Shown here: piece after piece, positions 36,357 to 48,479 of the stretch
Numbering within the stretch: position 1 is the first letter of the stretch
Layout of the letters: the number at the start of each line of letters is the position of its first letter
From: Hymenoscyphus infarciens
Lineage: Eukaryota > Ascomycota > Leotiomycetes > Helotiales > Helotiaceae
DNA length: 64,000 bases
Direction: 5' to 3'
NCBI GenBank assembly: GCA_001414345.1
Contig: LLCB01000135.1
Coordinates: 80,263-144,262 of the forward strand
Position numbers and translations under genes: made by a program
The notes under the pieces: model-generated
Database searches by the model: none
Seen by the model: only the letters and a program-made list of their open reading frames with translations
Told to the model about the DNA's origin: nothing

Positions 36357-37446
36357 TAGTGTTTTAGCTTTCCCCGCCTTAGTTAGCCTAGTACTCCGGA
36401 GAGGATAGGCTACCTCTCTCTATTAGGAAAGGAGAGAATAGACTAATTTCACTTATAGGCTAGGCTGAATTAGGTAGAAGAGATACTAAATTTAGATAGA
36501 AGAGGTAAGAAAGACTAAAAGAGAGGGCTAGGTAAGAAGAGGTGCTAGAAAGGATAGAATAGAATAGAAAGTATATAAGTAAAAAATATTAAAATAAGTA
36601 AAAAGTAATAAAAAGTACTAATATTATAGACTAATTCAAGAAGTATTAAAAATAATAATATTATTAAAGCTGTTAAAAGACGAGATATTATACTTAAATT
36701 ATAGTATTATCCTAGTAGATTAGTAACGACTTAATTCTCTTTATTCTACTACTTACCTTCTAAGTCCTTTTCTCTCCACTTCTCTTACAACTTTCGGTCT
36801 ATAATAGTCTACGCTCGGAGGTACTAAGTTGCCTCTATTATATTAGAAACTAGTTAAGGCTCAAATACGAGGCCTTATAAGAGTAAACGGCACTAAATTA
36901 AGTGCTCTACTAGGTACTTAATTTACTTCGTCCTAGGCGAATCAGTTTATAGTAAGGCCTTCTAAATAAACCCTGCTTTACTAGGTCTCGCTATGGACTA
37001 TTACGTCTAGGACTAAGTACTATAGTAAAACCTCTGTTTTTAGATATCGATTAGAGACTAATATTATATACTTTTCTCAGGTAGCACCAAATCCACTAAT
37101 AATACTATAAATACTTCGTTCTAGGCGAATTAGTCTATAGTAGAGCCTTCTAAATAAACTCTGCTTTGCTAGGTCCCGTTATAGACTATTACGCCTAGGA
37201 CTAAGTAATATATTTAAGGCTGGCATATACCCTGCCTAGCCTCCTCTATAGGCTAGGAAAGGCTACTCCGATACCTCGGATAGGAAAGGATAAGCGGAAC
37301 AAATTTCGGAATAGGATCGGAGTAGTTAGAAGAAGTGATATATTAGGATAGGATTAGGCAGGATAGCTTTAAAATAGAGGTAGGAAGGAGAAGGATCGTT
37401 AAGAAAGAATAGGATAATAGATTAGATAGGGAAACCTAAAACACTG
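36357..37446. mobile_element. hAT-type non-autonomous element (1090 bp)
   Basis: Flanked by an 8-bp duplication of LINE sequence, CTAAGAGA (36349-36356 and 37447-37454); the intact LINE copy has it once (near 49900). Terminal inverted repeats: left TAGTGTTTTAGCTTTCCC; the right end reads inward CAGTGTTTTAGGTTTCCC. An 8-bp target duplication and a CAGTG start are hallmarks of hAT elements. No transposase frame. It is less AT-rich than the LINE around it. It contains two 95-bp direct repeats, 36926-37020 and 37114-37208. Confidence 0.8.
36926..37208. repeat. 95-bp direct repeats within the hAT-type element
   Basis: 36926-37020 and 37114-37208, period 188 bp, share CTAGGCGAAT, GCCTTCTAAATAAA and CTAGGACTAAGTA. 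Differences are mainly C/T and G/A. Confidence 0.8.
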
Positions 37447-38057
37447 CTAAGAGAGCTTCTTAGCCTTTTTAAGAACTAGATTAGGTTACTACTATTTATA
37501 TATCTTACTTTATTTATATCTATTAGCTTCTCTAGTATAGATTCTTATCTTTATCGCTTTCTTAAACTTTATAAGGTCTCTTTCTAGTTAAAGGTAAATA
37601 GGTAAGGTGTTCTTATCTTATCTTCTTTTAAGAGTCTTTATAGGTTTATAAATATAGTTATTCTATTAAGATATTATTCTCTTATCTACTTATAGTATTA
37701 CTCTCTTATATAGTACTTCTTTATAAATACTAGGTGTTCTTCTTTATAATTCCTATACTTTACTAGGTATTCTTTTAGGTTCTTCTTACTAGAGTACTCT
37801 TTCTTATTCTCTTTATACCTCTTATATAAATACTAGGTATACCTCTTATCTTATTTATAGAAGTATACTATATACCTCTACTTTTAGTACTTATAGTACC
37901 TCTATACTACTACTTCTAAGGTATATCTTTTATATAAGAAGTATTATATCTTCTATAATATTCCTCTTATATATAGTCTTCTTACTTTCTCTATTATTAC
38001 TACTTTAAGAATATAGTTCTTTTAAGCTAGTCTCTTCTATTCTTAACGCTCTCTACT

Positions 38058-39784
38058 AGTAAAAGATATATATTTTTCACTAGTGCCTATACTCTATCTA
38101 TATAAGAGCTTCTATAACGCTTTTCTCTTATGTTTCGCCTTCTAAGTTTAGAAGAGAGAAGAATAAATTCTCTCTATCTACGTCTCTTTTATAGTTTACT
38201 CTTTAAGCCTATAAATAGCTAACTAGCTAGCTATACTCTATACTCTCTTATAGACTAATATATACTTCTATCCTCTTAGGCTATATAGATAGTATTATAT
38301 AGAGTAATAAATCACTATCCTTCTTCTATTACTACTATTATATACCTTACTTTAAGAGTTTAACTCTCTTTTATAATACTCTACTATATCTCTACTACTC
38401 TAGTAAGGCTAACTAAACCTTATAAGATTTATATAGAGTATACCTCTAGCTAGATAGTATACTTTATATATTTCTATTCTACTAACTAAAGCGAAGCTTC
38501 TATTTTCTCTATATATTTCTAATCTCTAGTCTTCTATTAGCCTAGTCTCTAAGCCTTATTTAAATAAAGTAAGCTAGCCTTTCTATCTTATATATTATAA
38601 AATCGTGTTTCTAGGTATAGAGGTAAAGAGAGAGCTAGTATTATATTTATAAGTAATTTATAGATTATTATCGAATCTATATTAATAGTAGTTCTTCTCT
38701 ACTTATATAAGCCTTTCTTAAGAATATCCTTCTACCTAAGTAGAAGGGTTAAGAGAAGAGGAGAGAGACCTCTATCTAAACTATTTCCCTTTATCTATCT
38801 CTCCTCGCTTATATAAGATCTTAGCTCTTTACTATCTCTTCTAGGCTTATCTACCTATATAGAGTATAACCCTTCTTTATACTTCTTTCTTTAATAGACG
38901 CTCTACTTTCTTCTTTATATAGGTTAACCGTCGTAGAAGAAAGGCTATACTTATTAGTTCTATAATAAGAATCTATACTAACTAGTATACTTTTATTTTT
39001 ACTAATTATAAAAACTCTATAAATACTGTCTTAGAGATGCTCTATCTACTTAATATAGTTAGTACTACTTAGAAATCTAACTATATAGATGTTAAAGATA
39101 TACTTAGTTATAAGGTAGAGAATTAGATAGTTAGATAGTTTTTAAATACTAGTAGCGTTAGCTACTATTCCTCTATTCTAGTAAGGCTACGTTGTAATAC
39201 TCTTACTAGATTACTATAACGCTCTTTACTAGCTCTAACTAAGTTATAAGAGTATCTCTTAGGCTCTAGAATTATATTGCTTTCGCTTAATTCCAGGTTC
39301 GTAGCTAGCGCTATAAATAGATAGAGATTTCGACTTTACTAGCCTAGTAGATAATATATTCTCTATTATAACTATATTACTTTGCTATTTACGCTACTTA
39401 TAGTCTTTTATATATTACTTTTAAACTTTATCCTTTCTTATATTTATAATAGCTTCTCTTTAATTAGTTAAGTAATCTTATTTAAAGTAGCTAATAGTAC
39501 TTATTCTTTTTACTCTTATATTAGTAAGATACTTAAAAAGCCTTCTAATTAGCTTAAAAAGAAGATATATAAGAGAGTATAGAGTAAGATACTAGAAGCT
39601 AGCTAGTAAATATAGAAATTCTTAAAATAGCTTTAAATACGTATATATAACGAAAAGTAATAAATAGAAAATATATATTAGAAAATCGAATAAGAACAGT
39701 TAGTAGATAACGTTTCCTACTCTATATTAAATTATATTAGGTTAATCTTTTAATATTAATTTCTAAAAATTTGTTTAGCCTATT
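38058..39784. other. RIP-mutated AT-rich DNA, not identified
   Basis: Follows the end of recognisable LINE ORF1 sequence. Stops in all frames, no family recognised. It begins with an imperfect palindrome (CTAGTAAAAG...TTTTTCACTAG, 38057-38086). It ends near 39785-39820 with CTAGG repeats, where normal composition resumes. Confidence 0.45.
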
Positions 39785-40447
39785 CTAGCCTGACCCTTAG
39801 GCTAGGCTAGGCTAGGAGAATGAAAACGCTGAACTCCCTAACCTCTTTTCTAGTAACTGTTAAGAGAAGCGGATAACTTTAAGTAGTTGGAATATCCTGA
39901 GCACTAAATGTTAATACAGGGTGCATATGAACCTCATCAATACCACATGCTTTTTTTTAAAGTAGCTGCAAGTAGCTTGTAAGAGAAGTGGGCATTGCTC
40001 TCCCGAACCAGCTCTACTTTAGATCGTTTGAACCAGTCTAGAATAATTATAATTATTGTTCGAGAAGGACTAGAAGAAGAAAGCTGGTTTCTTGATTCTT
40101 CAAAATCCTCTAGAACAATAGTTACAATTGTGCGAGAATAGTCGTATATTAAGACAAAGCCCGAGAGTAGTGACCAGGCATCTTACACAATCACGATTGA
40201 AAAGTTAAATTCAAAGAATACCTCAACCTATTCTCTAAAAAGCATGTATTTACACCTCCACCTCTCCATCCCCCTTCCACAAAGTTCAAGATATATACAA
40301 AAAGGCTCTAGCTCCACAGCGCTCTAAGATGTACTCGACATCCTTAGAAATTATACTTGTCCATAAAACGAAGAGTTACAAACTCTCCGAGTTTCCGATA
40401 TCTGCGCGCAATACCAATGGCGTTGTTGCTGTTGCATCTAAAATGAT
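39785..40447. other. 3' flank of the pectate lyase gene
   Basis: Normal composition, no gene. It contains two ~30-bp imperfect copies of TCTAGAATAATTATAATTAT (about 40028 and 40111; second copy TCTAGAACAATAGTTACAAT), each followed by GTTCGAGAA or GTGCGAGAA. Confidence 0.4.
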
Positions 40448-41346
40448 TCAACAAGCTGGGAGAGTGCTGAGTTTTCCTTGGGCACCGAGACAGCTTCCAG
40501 TGGTGGAAACCTTTGGAGACTCTCCAGAGGTGACCTTCTTGTCGATACCGATAAACTCCTGGCAGATGTGCTTGACCGATTTTCCGCATGAGCTGGAAAC
40601 GGTGGCAGTATCTCCCTAGGAGATGTGGGGTCAGTATTTGCCTACAAAGGATTTCTCAAGTTTGCTTACGTAGTTAGAGTTGATACCAACAACATCAGCG
40701 GTGATTCCGTTGGCCTTAAGACCTGAGATGACAACCTTTCGTGGTCCACCGTTGTTCGAGCAGTTACCGCATGAGCGGTAAACCTTTCCAACACTGACAA
40801 CGGTGTAATCGTTTATTGTTACGGTTCCTTTTCCGTTGTGTTGAACCACCTTGTCCTTTGCATTGGCTGCACCTCCACCTTGGATTAAAACGTTTCCAGC
40901 TCCGAGGAGAGAGATGGCATCTAAAGATAGTTAGTTATAATCCAAAACGAACGAAACGATAGACAAACCCTCGCAAACGTCTCTAAACCATACATTTTTC
41001 AATGTACAGGCTCCTTTGCAGTGAACACCCTCCACTAGAAAAAGTTAGTACCATGTTTCAATCTCTTGGAAACCGAGATGTATTTACATTGGTTGGCGCC
41101 AATGATGACGTTGGATAGAGTTGCACCGTCCTCGAGGATGAAAACAGCGTTGCTGGATCCAGTGTCGGCATCAGTATCGCAAGCTCGTCCTCTGTCATAT
41201 TCTTTGTTTCCCATATCCTTGTCTCCACTGATGGTCATTACCTCTCGGAGGCTATTGATGCTTCCAACTCGCGTTGGAATTGACAATGACTGACAATTGA
41301 CGAGGGTGGCCAAGACGGCGGAGAGAACGGCGGCTGAGAATTGCAT
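40448..41346 (-). CDS. pectate lyase, polysaccharide lyase family 3, secreted
   Basis: Calcium-dependent lyase that cuts pectate by beta-elimination outside the cell, breaking down plant cell wall. Four exons (41346-41088, 41034-40969, 40920-40670, 40615-40448) with GT-AG introns and consistent phase give 247 residues, typical for the family. A signal peptide is clear ([18 protein letters not shown], cleaved near residue 18). Family motifs: [78 protein letters not shown]. Several cysteines are placed as in family 3. The last exon ([20 protein letters not shown]) is recognised because an intron at 40669-40616 (GTAAGC, CTGAC, CCTAG) bypasses an early in-frame stop. The gene is intact and normal in composition, though it sits between two mutated AT-rich blocks. 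Confidence 0.93.
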
Positions 41347-41472
41347 CTTGAGGTTGGTGTTAAGAAGTTGAGTGACTAAGTGGCAGGTTGAATGGATTCT
41401 TGACTGATAAACGAGTGTAATGCTGAAGAAGCTGGTGAGGAAAAAGATTCTTGGTGTGGGAGAACGGATAGT

Positions 41473-41480
41473 CTTTATAG
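41473..41480 (-). promoter_or_regulatory. TATA box of the pectate lyase gene
   Basis: CTATAAAG on the minus strand, 127 nt upstream of the ATG, followed by a pyrimidine-rich leader. Confidence 0.55.
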
Positions 41481-42715
41481 CTGACAGGAATCATGAGATT
41501 GCCTCGTTTGTGATCATGCACCTGGCCGTGGTAACAAAACAATGCTTGGAGAATCACTTGAGAGTAACTTCCGGACAATCTTCATATTTCCGAGTTGAGT
41601 TATCGTATTCTTAATTGACAGTGATCTTTTACGAAATACGACCCAATTGGAAGAAGAAGACTCGTGGAACAACCTTATTTGACAAGGTACAGAGGGTATT
41701 CCCACCAACGCATCCAGATCAGGCAAATATAGAGGCTTCAGTGCTTTGCCAGCGAGAATTACAAAGTGGAGAAGAAAGGAAAAGACGACAGAAGAGAGAA
41801 TTCCCCGTCGGAGCAGCACCAAAAGTCCCACAAACTTGCCACCAAACACCCAATAACAGAAGCTTTCATACGCACCAAAACAGGTTTAAATTGAATCATA
41901 GCCTCAGTGTCATCTACCCCCTCTCTTGGCGAGTCCATAAGTACTTTATTTGAATATCTTGGCGAATTGATTGGTGGAACTGTGATCGAAACGTGCAATA
42001 GCATGGACGGTTGACCCCGGAATTTCCGTCTTGGTATTCTCTTGGAAGTCGAAATTCCAAAGCTGCTTTCCGGGTTTGGGATAATGGAATGAGTTTAATG
42101 GGTCGACGACAGAACGAGACAAAGTAGCAATATTCCATGTGAGATTGTACAGTTTTTGTTAAACCAATAAGGCATTCCTGATACTTGAGTGAGAGCGCCC
42201 ACAGATAAGGCGACCAGGGAAAGACAGCAACGACCCAAAAGAATACCATCCCCTTTCCCTTTTCGGGTCCTTCTCCCATTACGGCCGTGATCGTACTTTG
42301 GAGGGGGTGTAGGAATTGGTAGCTGGCAAAGATTAGAATTCCTTTGCGCTGCTTGCCCGATTGTTTGATTAAGACTCGGAAAATAAATGTAATTGTCCCA
42401 AACGACTAGAACAATTACCCCTTGGATTTCTAGGACAATTGTAGAAGGAGGAGACTACAGTCATGAATTCATGCAACCCCTGGCGGGGCTCGGGGCCCCT
42501 CACCTGAGACAGTGAAGCACAAACCACTAACCGGTCTTTTAATCGCCATGTCCGGCTCTCGGAAGAAGATCAGACGAGACACCGCCAAAGAAAAGGGTAA
42601 ACGTCCGCTGCCAAAAACTCCGCAAAACTCAAAAGTAAGGTTCACAGGCTCACAAGTAGGCTGGGGCCGAAACTCAATGGATGTCCCCATTCAGCAGCCC
42701 AAAGATCGCTTATAG
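41481..42715. other. upstream region of the pectate lyase gene, no further gene supported
   Basis: Normal-composition DNA. Overlapping short open frames occur on both strands, none with a domain, codon pattern or splice evidence. The right end (about 42715) is the sharp border to the second AT-rich block. Confidence 0.45.
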
Positions 42716-43309
42716 ATCGTTTATAGATCAACGTCCTAAGAAAGTATAACAATTCTAAATTCTAGACTCTACTTCGTAGACAATCCTCACTTCTACTAAC
42801 CTTACTACCTTTTTTCTTATAAAGATAACTTATTTAGTAATTATACCTCTTTATATTAGTACTTAGAATTAAAGATCGTATTAGATAGAGTTATATATTT
42901 AGAAATCTATATATCTAATAGCTCGCTACTAAGATCTAAAAACTTACTAGCCTATTCTCTTTTAAGAATACCTTTCTTAACTATCATAGAGTATGATTTT
43001 AATTAGAAATAAGAGGATTCTTTAAAGATATTAATTACTATATTAAATATTAATTATAATAGAGAATACTATTAAGATATCTACTTAATATGAAATTTTA
43101 ATAAAGTAAAGTTATATTCTTATTATAAAGTTATATTACTTATAAATAGAATAAGCCTAGAACGTACTATATAATATATAGTAGATACTTAAGAAACTAC
43201 TAGTTTCTTAGTATTATTTTATTATAAGACTATAAAAGTACTTCTATTATATTCTTATTTATAAAATTTATATAAATGTCTCTAGCTAGTAGCGAGTTAG
43301 TAGCGAGTT
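42716..43309. other. RIP-mutated AT-rich DNA, not identified
   Basis: CpA-poor, TpA-rich, without a frame or recognisable family. Confidence 0.45.
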
Positions 43310-43663
43310 TATAATAGTATACTATTCTATATAGCCGAGATTACGTAGTATATACTATATATATAAGGTCTTAGTAGTTATTATTTTATATTATCTTACT
43401 TAGGAAGATTATATACGTCTAGGCTTTCGAACGTACTTCGTAGAGTTTAGGTTTTTATATTAGCTAACGTATATTATTATTCGGTTTCGTATCTCTTTTA
43501 TATTATCTAAAACCTCTTATATATAGTAGTCTACTCTTCTAGAGTTAGAAAAGGCTAGTTTAGTCTTTTCTTCTATATTAGAGCCTAGTATCTATATATA
43601 TTATTCTACTAAACGTACTTCTATATACCTCTTCTATAGTAGTATATATTTCGTACTATTATA
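43310..43663 (+). repeat. solo LTR of the gypsy family (354 bp)
   Basis: Starts TATAATAGTATACTATTC and ends TTCGTACTATTATA. Flanked by GAGTT on both sides (43305-43309 and 43664-43668). Its priming segment differs from the others: AGTTTAGTCTTTT at 43557-43569, 107 nt from the end. It represents a third subfamily. Confidence 0.88.
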
Positions 43664-44399
43664 GAGTTAGTATTATTTAAAGTTAAATTTCCTACTTTTA
43701 AGACTTTACTTAGTAATATTTAAAGTATAGTTTACTCTTTAAATTATAATACTCTTATAGTTTATTCTTAGCCTCTTTAGCTCTTTCTTATACTTAAGTA
43801 AATTAATTTTTTATCTAGTAATATAGAAGTTTTCCTTATAGTAGTAAGAGAGAGATATTTGATTAAAAGAAAAGAAAGAGTTATTCTAAGCAGTTTTACT
43901 ATATATCGTCTCTCTATGTCTTTTCTAAAGATAGAATTATTCTACTCTCTCTTATTTATTAGTCTATCTTCTTACTAGAATAATACTACTTTCATAAGTT
44001 CTAGATTAACTTTTTAGAGAATTATAAGCTACGAGTCTCTTAGCTCTATCTTCTATTATCTTCTCTTACTTAGTTCTCTAGGCTTTATAGTAGTATTATA
44101 AGTTAGAGTTAGTAGGTTTTATTCTTTACGTTTAGCTAGAAACGAGTACTATATTATTAAAGTGTTGTTTCTAAAATTCTATAGTAATTAGTATATTAAT
44201 AGACTTAAAACTCTAAAATACTTTATCTAGTTTTAATCTATTTATCTTTAGTACTCTTTTAAAATAATTAAAAAACACTCTTTCGCTTTCTATAAAAGAG
44301 ATAGATGTCTTCTATACTCTTAGCTCTTACTATATAAAGTTTTAGAGAAGTTCTTAACTATCTACGACTCTATTAGACCTTAGTAATAATTTATACTAA
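43664..44399. other. RIP-mutated AT-rich DNA, perhaps the 3' end of the adjacent copia element
   Basis: No feature recognised. It lies immediately downstream of the RNase H end of the minus-strand copia relic. Confidence 0.35.
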
Positions 44400-47300
44400 G
44401 CTAAACTTAGATAATAAAGTTCTTTCTACTATTAATCTATTAACGATATTAGTATAACTTATAGTTATAAAAGCGATATAAAAAGAGTTATATATTTGTT
44501 CGTATATACTAAGTAAAGCTAGCTATAATACTTATCTAAATAGTCTTTAAGTAAGAAGGTCACGTATTCTTATATATACTAACTTAAATAGTTACTTACT
44601 TCTAAGTATATCGATACTAATATCTCTTTAAAAGGTTAAAGTTACTCTAAATTATTAAAAATCTTATATCTAATCTAACTAATTAGAGCTCTCTATTCTC
44701 TATTCTTAGCTAATAAGAAAGCTCTATTTTAATTCTCTATTATCTCTTATTCTATTCTATCTACTCTATAAGGTTAATACCTAGCTTATTAGTATTAATT
44801 AACTTTTATAAGATATTATAGTAATCTCTTTTAGTTATAATATCTATAGAATTACTCTTACTATTAATCTATTTAATCTTATTAATTTCTCTTAATTTAT
44901 ATATCTCTTATAGATTTATAATATTAATTATTAGTTACTCTTCTTTAGCTATATCTAATTTAGCTATATATTTATAAATAGACTTGAATACTTTTAAAAG
45001 TTAATTTAATTAAAGTTATAGTATTAAATCTAGAGCTTATTATATATAATTCTAATACTAAAACGCTATAGATAACTCTCTTATACTTAGTAGAAGACTA
45101 ATATAAAATGTTAATATTATTATTCTTATCTATAAGTATAATAATATAACTAATTTATAATAATAAGTTCTTATTATTAGTAAATAATCTCTTAGTATTA
45201 GTATATAACTTTAGAGAAGATTTATCTAATTTAACAAATTTAAGCTCTTTTATAATATTATTAATTTATTATTAAATTTACTTATTAAGAAGTAAGATAT
45301 TATTATCTTAAGAATTAATAGTTTAGATAATATATATTAAGTTAAAAGCAGCCTTAGACTAAGAGACTATAGCTTAGTATACTCTTTAAACACGTTATAT
45401 AATATATTAATTCTTAGTATTTACTATATATAATATCTCTTTTATATTAGATATCTTAGTTAAAGCTTTTTATACTAAATTTAAATATTTTATATAATTC
45501 TAAGTAAGAGATATAAAGCTGTCTTAATACTTAGTAATTAGCTCTCTATTAAATTTAATTAAATAGTTAATAATAAGCTTTTCTCTTTTCTTAGATATAA
45601 ATCCAGCCTTATTAATAATAACTTTCTCTTTATTAGTAAAAGCGTTATTAGTAAGTATAAGAGTATTATTAGTTTAAAAACCTACTATACTAAAAGAAGT
45701 ATTTAACTCTACTTACTCGTTATATTAGTATAACTTTATATATAAAAGATAGAGGTTAAGTATTAACTATTCTATTATAAGTCTTATAATATAGTATTTA
45801 TAATACGTTATAAATAATAATTACTAGCTTCTAGAATACTATATAGTAGTCTAATTACTTTAAAGAATATATCTTTCTATTAAGAATAACTCTTAGAAGA
45901 GTATATAAAGAACTTTTAATTTAAGTTAGTTAATATTTATATATATACTTATATAATATCTTAAATAAATACTTATAAACCTAGAAGTATTATAATAAGT
46001 ATAAGAATTATTCTCTAGCTTACTCTTTAAATAGTAGACGCTTAAGTAAGTACTAGCGATTTTCTAGTATTATTATATACTTAGATTACTAATCTTAACT
46101 TTATAAAAGTAAGTACTATACTCTTAAATTTAATATTATATATAAAATATAATTCAAATATTCTAGTATTAGAAGATAACTTCTTCTAAGTAATAATCTT
46201 AAAAACATCTTAATTAGTTAATCTATTAATCTCTTTTTATTACGATTTAATATATACTATACTATTATTAGTTATAAATACTTTAATATTATAAGGTTCG
46301 CTTAAAATAGTAAGAAAAGTTTTAAAATTTATAAGAGTAGTATAGTTAAAATTATTAATAAAAGTATCTAACTATTAGAATAATACTTTAAAAGACTTAT
46401 TTAGAAGCCTTAGATACTTTTAGAGCTATCTATATCTACGCTTCTAAAGAGATTCTAATATAGATTCTAGAATATTAGTATTTTAGTAGATTTATAACTA
46501 ATAAAGTCAGTATTAGAAGAAAGGTAAATATTATCTAATATCTTACTTACTCTACTCTACTTCTTATCTACTCTATTACTTAAAATTTTCTTCTTTTTTA
46601 TAAAGCTATAGTATTATTTTAAGTAGTATTATACTAGAAACTTTCTTAGTTACTAGTACTATTCTAGAAATTTTAGAAGTTTTAATAAAGTATAGCTTTA
46701 TAACTATAGATTAAAACTTTATAAGACTACTTAGTAATAATATAATATAGTTCTTATTTTTAATTTCTTAAAAGATAAAAGGTTCTATTTAAGACTTTAT
46801 ATACTCTCTTTATACTAAAACGTCTAAATTTAAGAGAGAGATTAACTTAGTTAATTAGCCTATTTTATATATTAAGAGCTTCTTTAACTTAATAAGATAT
46901 AATCTACTTCTATATCTCTTAAATAGCTCTTTTATATATCTTAGATCTTATTAAAATCGGTTATAAAGATATATTAGTTAAAGTTATTTAAGAATATACT
47001 CTATATACTAATAGAGTAGAGACTAGTTTATTTAGACCTACTATATTATTAATTACTTTAAAAGCTATTTAAAGCGCTAAACTTTATAAGAGATAGAGCT
47101 CTTATTTATATATAATATTATATATCTATTAAATTAGTTTATAGTATTACTTTACTATACTAATCGAATTATATACCTTAACTAGTATAGTTTTTACTAT
47201 AGTATCTATTCTAGTAGCGGAGTATATAAAGTCTTTTCTAATAAAGTTTATCTTAATATCTATAATAATATAATTAGAGAGTCTAAGATATATATTAATC

Positions 47301-48380
47301 TAATATTTTTAAATGACCTTCTATATACTTATTACTTTTATATCTAGTAAAAGGTTACCTATCTAATACCTTATTACTTCGTTTATATAGTATAAGACCG
47401 TCTACTTATTAAGAAAGAAAGTATTAATTAAAATACTATAATTAAATTTAAGATTATTATAAAGAGTAAACTTAAACTAACTAAGTAAACTTTCGTGTTT
47501 TTAATAGTATTTATAGAATTTAGTAAGATATTAAAGAATACCTTAGTTAATATAATACCTAGCTCTCTCTAGTATACGTTATAATCTTAGTACTAATAAG
47601 TAGCTAAATCTCTTATAAAGTCGTTAAATATTAATATTTATAAGAAAGAATAGATATTCCTATATAAAGTTATATATAGCTTTATTCTAAAGTAGGAAAG
47701 AATATCTAAATCGCTATATAATAGAGAATCTCTTAACTTTTATCTCTTTCTTATTCTCTTAGATAAGTATATTTTAAAGATTATTTAAAGTAATATTTAG
47801 GTTATTTATATTATTAATATAAAGAATAAAAGAGGTATTAGATTATACTATATAAAACTTAGCTTTTCTAATTAGTATATCGATTATTATTAATTCTAAA
47901 GAAGAGGTATATCTTTTATTAAATTAGATATTAAATTAACTCTTAGTTTACTTATTAATTAGAACCTCTTTAATAAGCCTAATATACGCGAGATATTAAT
48001 TATATCTTATACTTAATTTTTATACTACTCTAGTATTAATTTCTATACTTAAGAAGTTCGCTTTAATATACTTTTTAGCTATTATTATAAATACTTTTAT
48101 TATAAATTCATATATAATATTAGAAGTATTATTCAGGTTTTATAAGATATATTTATTAATAGTATATTTTTATACTAAATTTATTAAATTTATAGTAAGA
48201 TATTTAGTATTCAAATCGTTAATAAACTTTATAGAAGTAATATTATAATAGATAACTTTATTATCTAAGCTAGTATCTAATAAGTAACTATCTTCTTTTA
48301 ATAGAGCAATAGTATAAAGTATCTCTAATATCTTATTCTCTTATATCTCTTAAGCTTATACTATATTTATATTATATAAA
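44400..48380 (-). pseudogene. degenerate Ty1/copia gag-pol (copia copy 3)
   Basis: Minus-strand polyprotein riddled with stops. Integrase-type sequence is recognisable at about 46750-47200 (VINNIVGLNKLVSTLLVYR, with KYYYKLI upstream), in the style of fungal copia VKAIND..GLVPTLLVFG. RNase H lies at about 44800-45300 (YTNTKRLFTNNKNLLLQ-like and SSTKYKRVIYS). A protease-like DT/S segment is suggested near 48250. The copia order (integrase before RT/RNase H) is kept. The RT catalytic box was not located with confidence. Confidence 0.65.
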
Positions 48381-48479
48381 AACTACTAGGAATTAACAAA
48401 GTGACTCTAAAAGCCTTAAAATACGTTTAGACGATTATTAGATAGTCTAGAAAGAGACTAAAGTACTCTATAATTATAC

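Larger units (their letters stand above)
11630..38057 (-). mobile_element. Tad1-like LINE, fragmented by nested insertions (copy 1)
   Basis: A minus-strand non-LTR retrotransposon whose pieces align in order with the plus-strand copy at 48480-53558: 11630-12669 (3' region), 25600-27202 (RT region), 34935-35893 (end of endonuclease to RT), 36275-36356, and 37447-38057 (ORF1 with zinc knuckles). Between them lie a gypsy element, a copia-containing insert, a solo LTR and a hAT-type element. Most breaks carry short duplications of LINE sequence: CTTAT, ACTAT, ATTAT and CTAAGAGA. The 3' end has an (ATT)n-type tail at about 11624-11645, followed inward by the GC-richer motif CTACGTAGG. All frames are full of stops. 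The 5' third of ORF1 is not found beyond 38057. Confidence 0.8.

Noticed and set aside
40631..40849. Pectate lyase ending at the early stop codon (TGA at 40631-40633)
   Set aside because: That frame would read through an intron with good splice signals; splicing at 40669-40616 restores the conserved C-terminal cysteine-bearing exon.
41514..42715. Several overlapping open frames of 60-120 codons on both strands
   Set aside because: No domain, no consistent strand, no splice structure; treated as upstream DNA of the pectate lyase gene.
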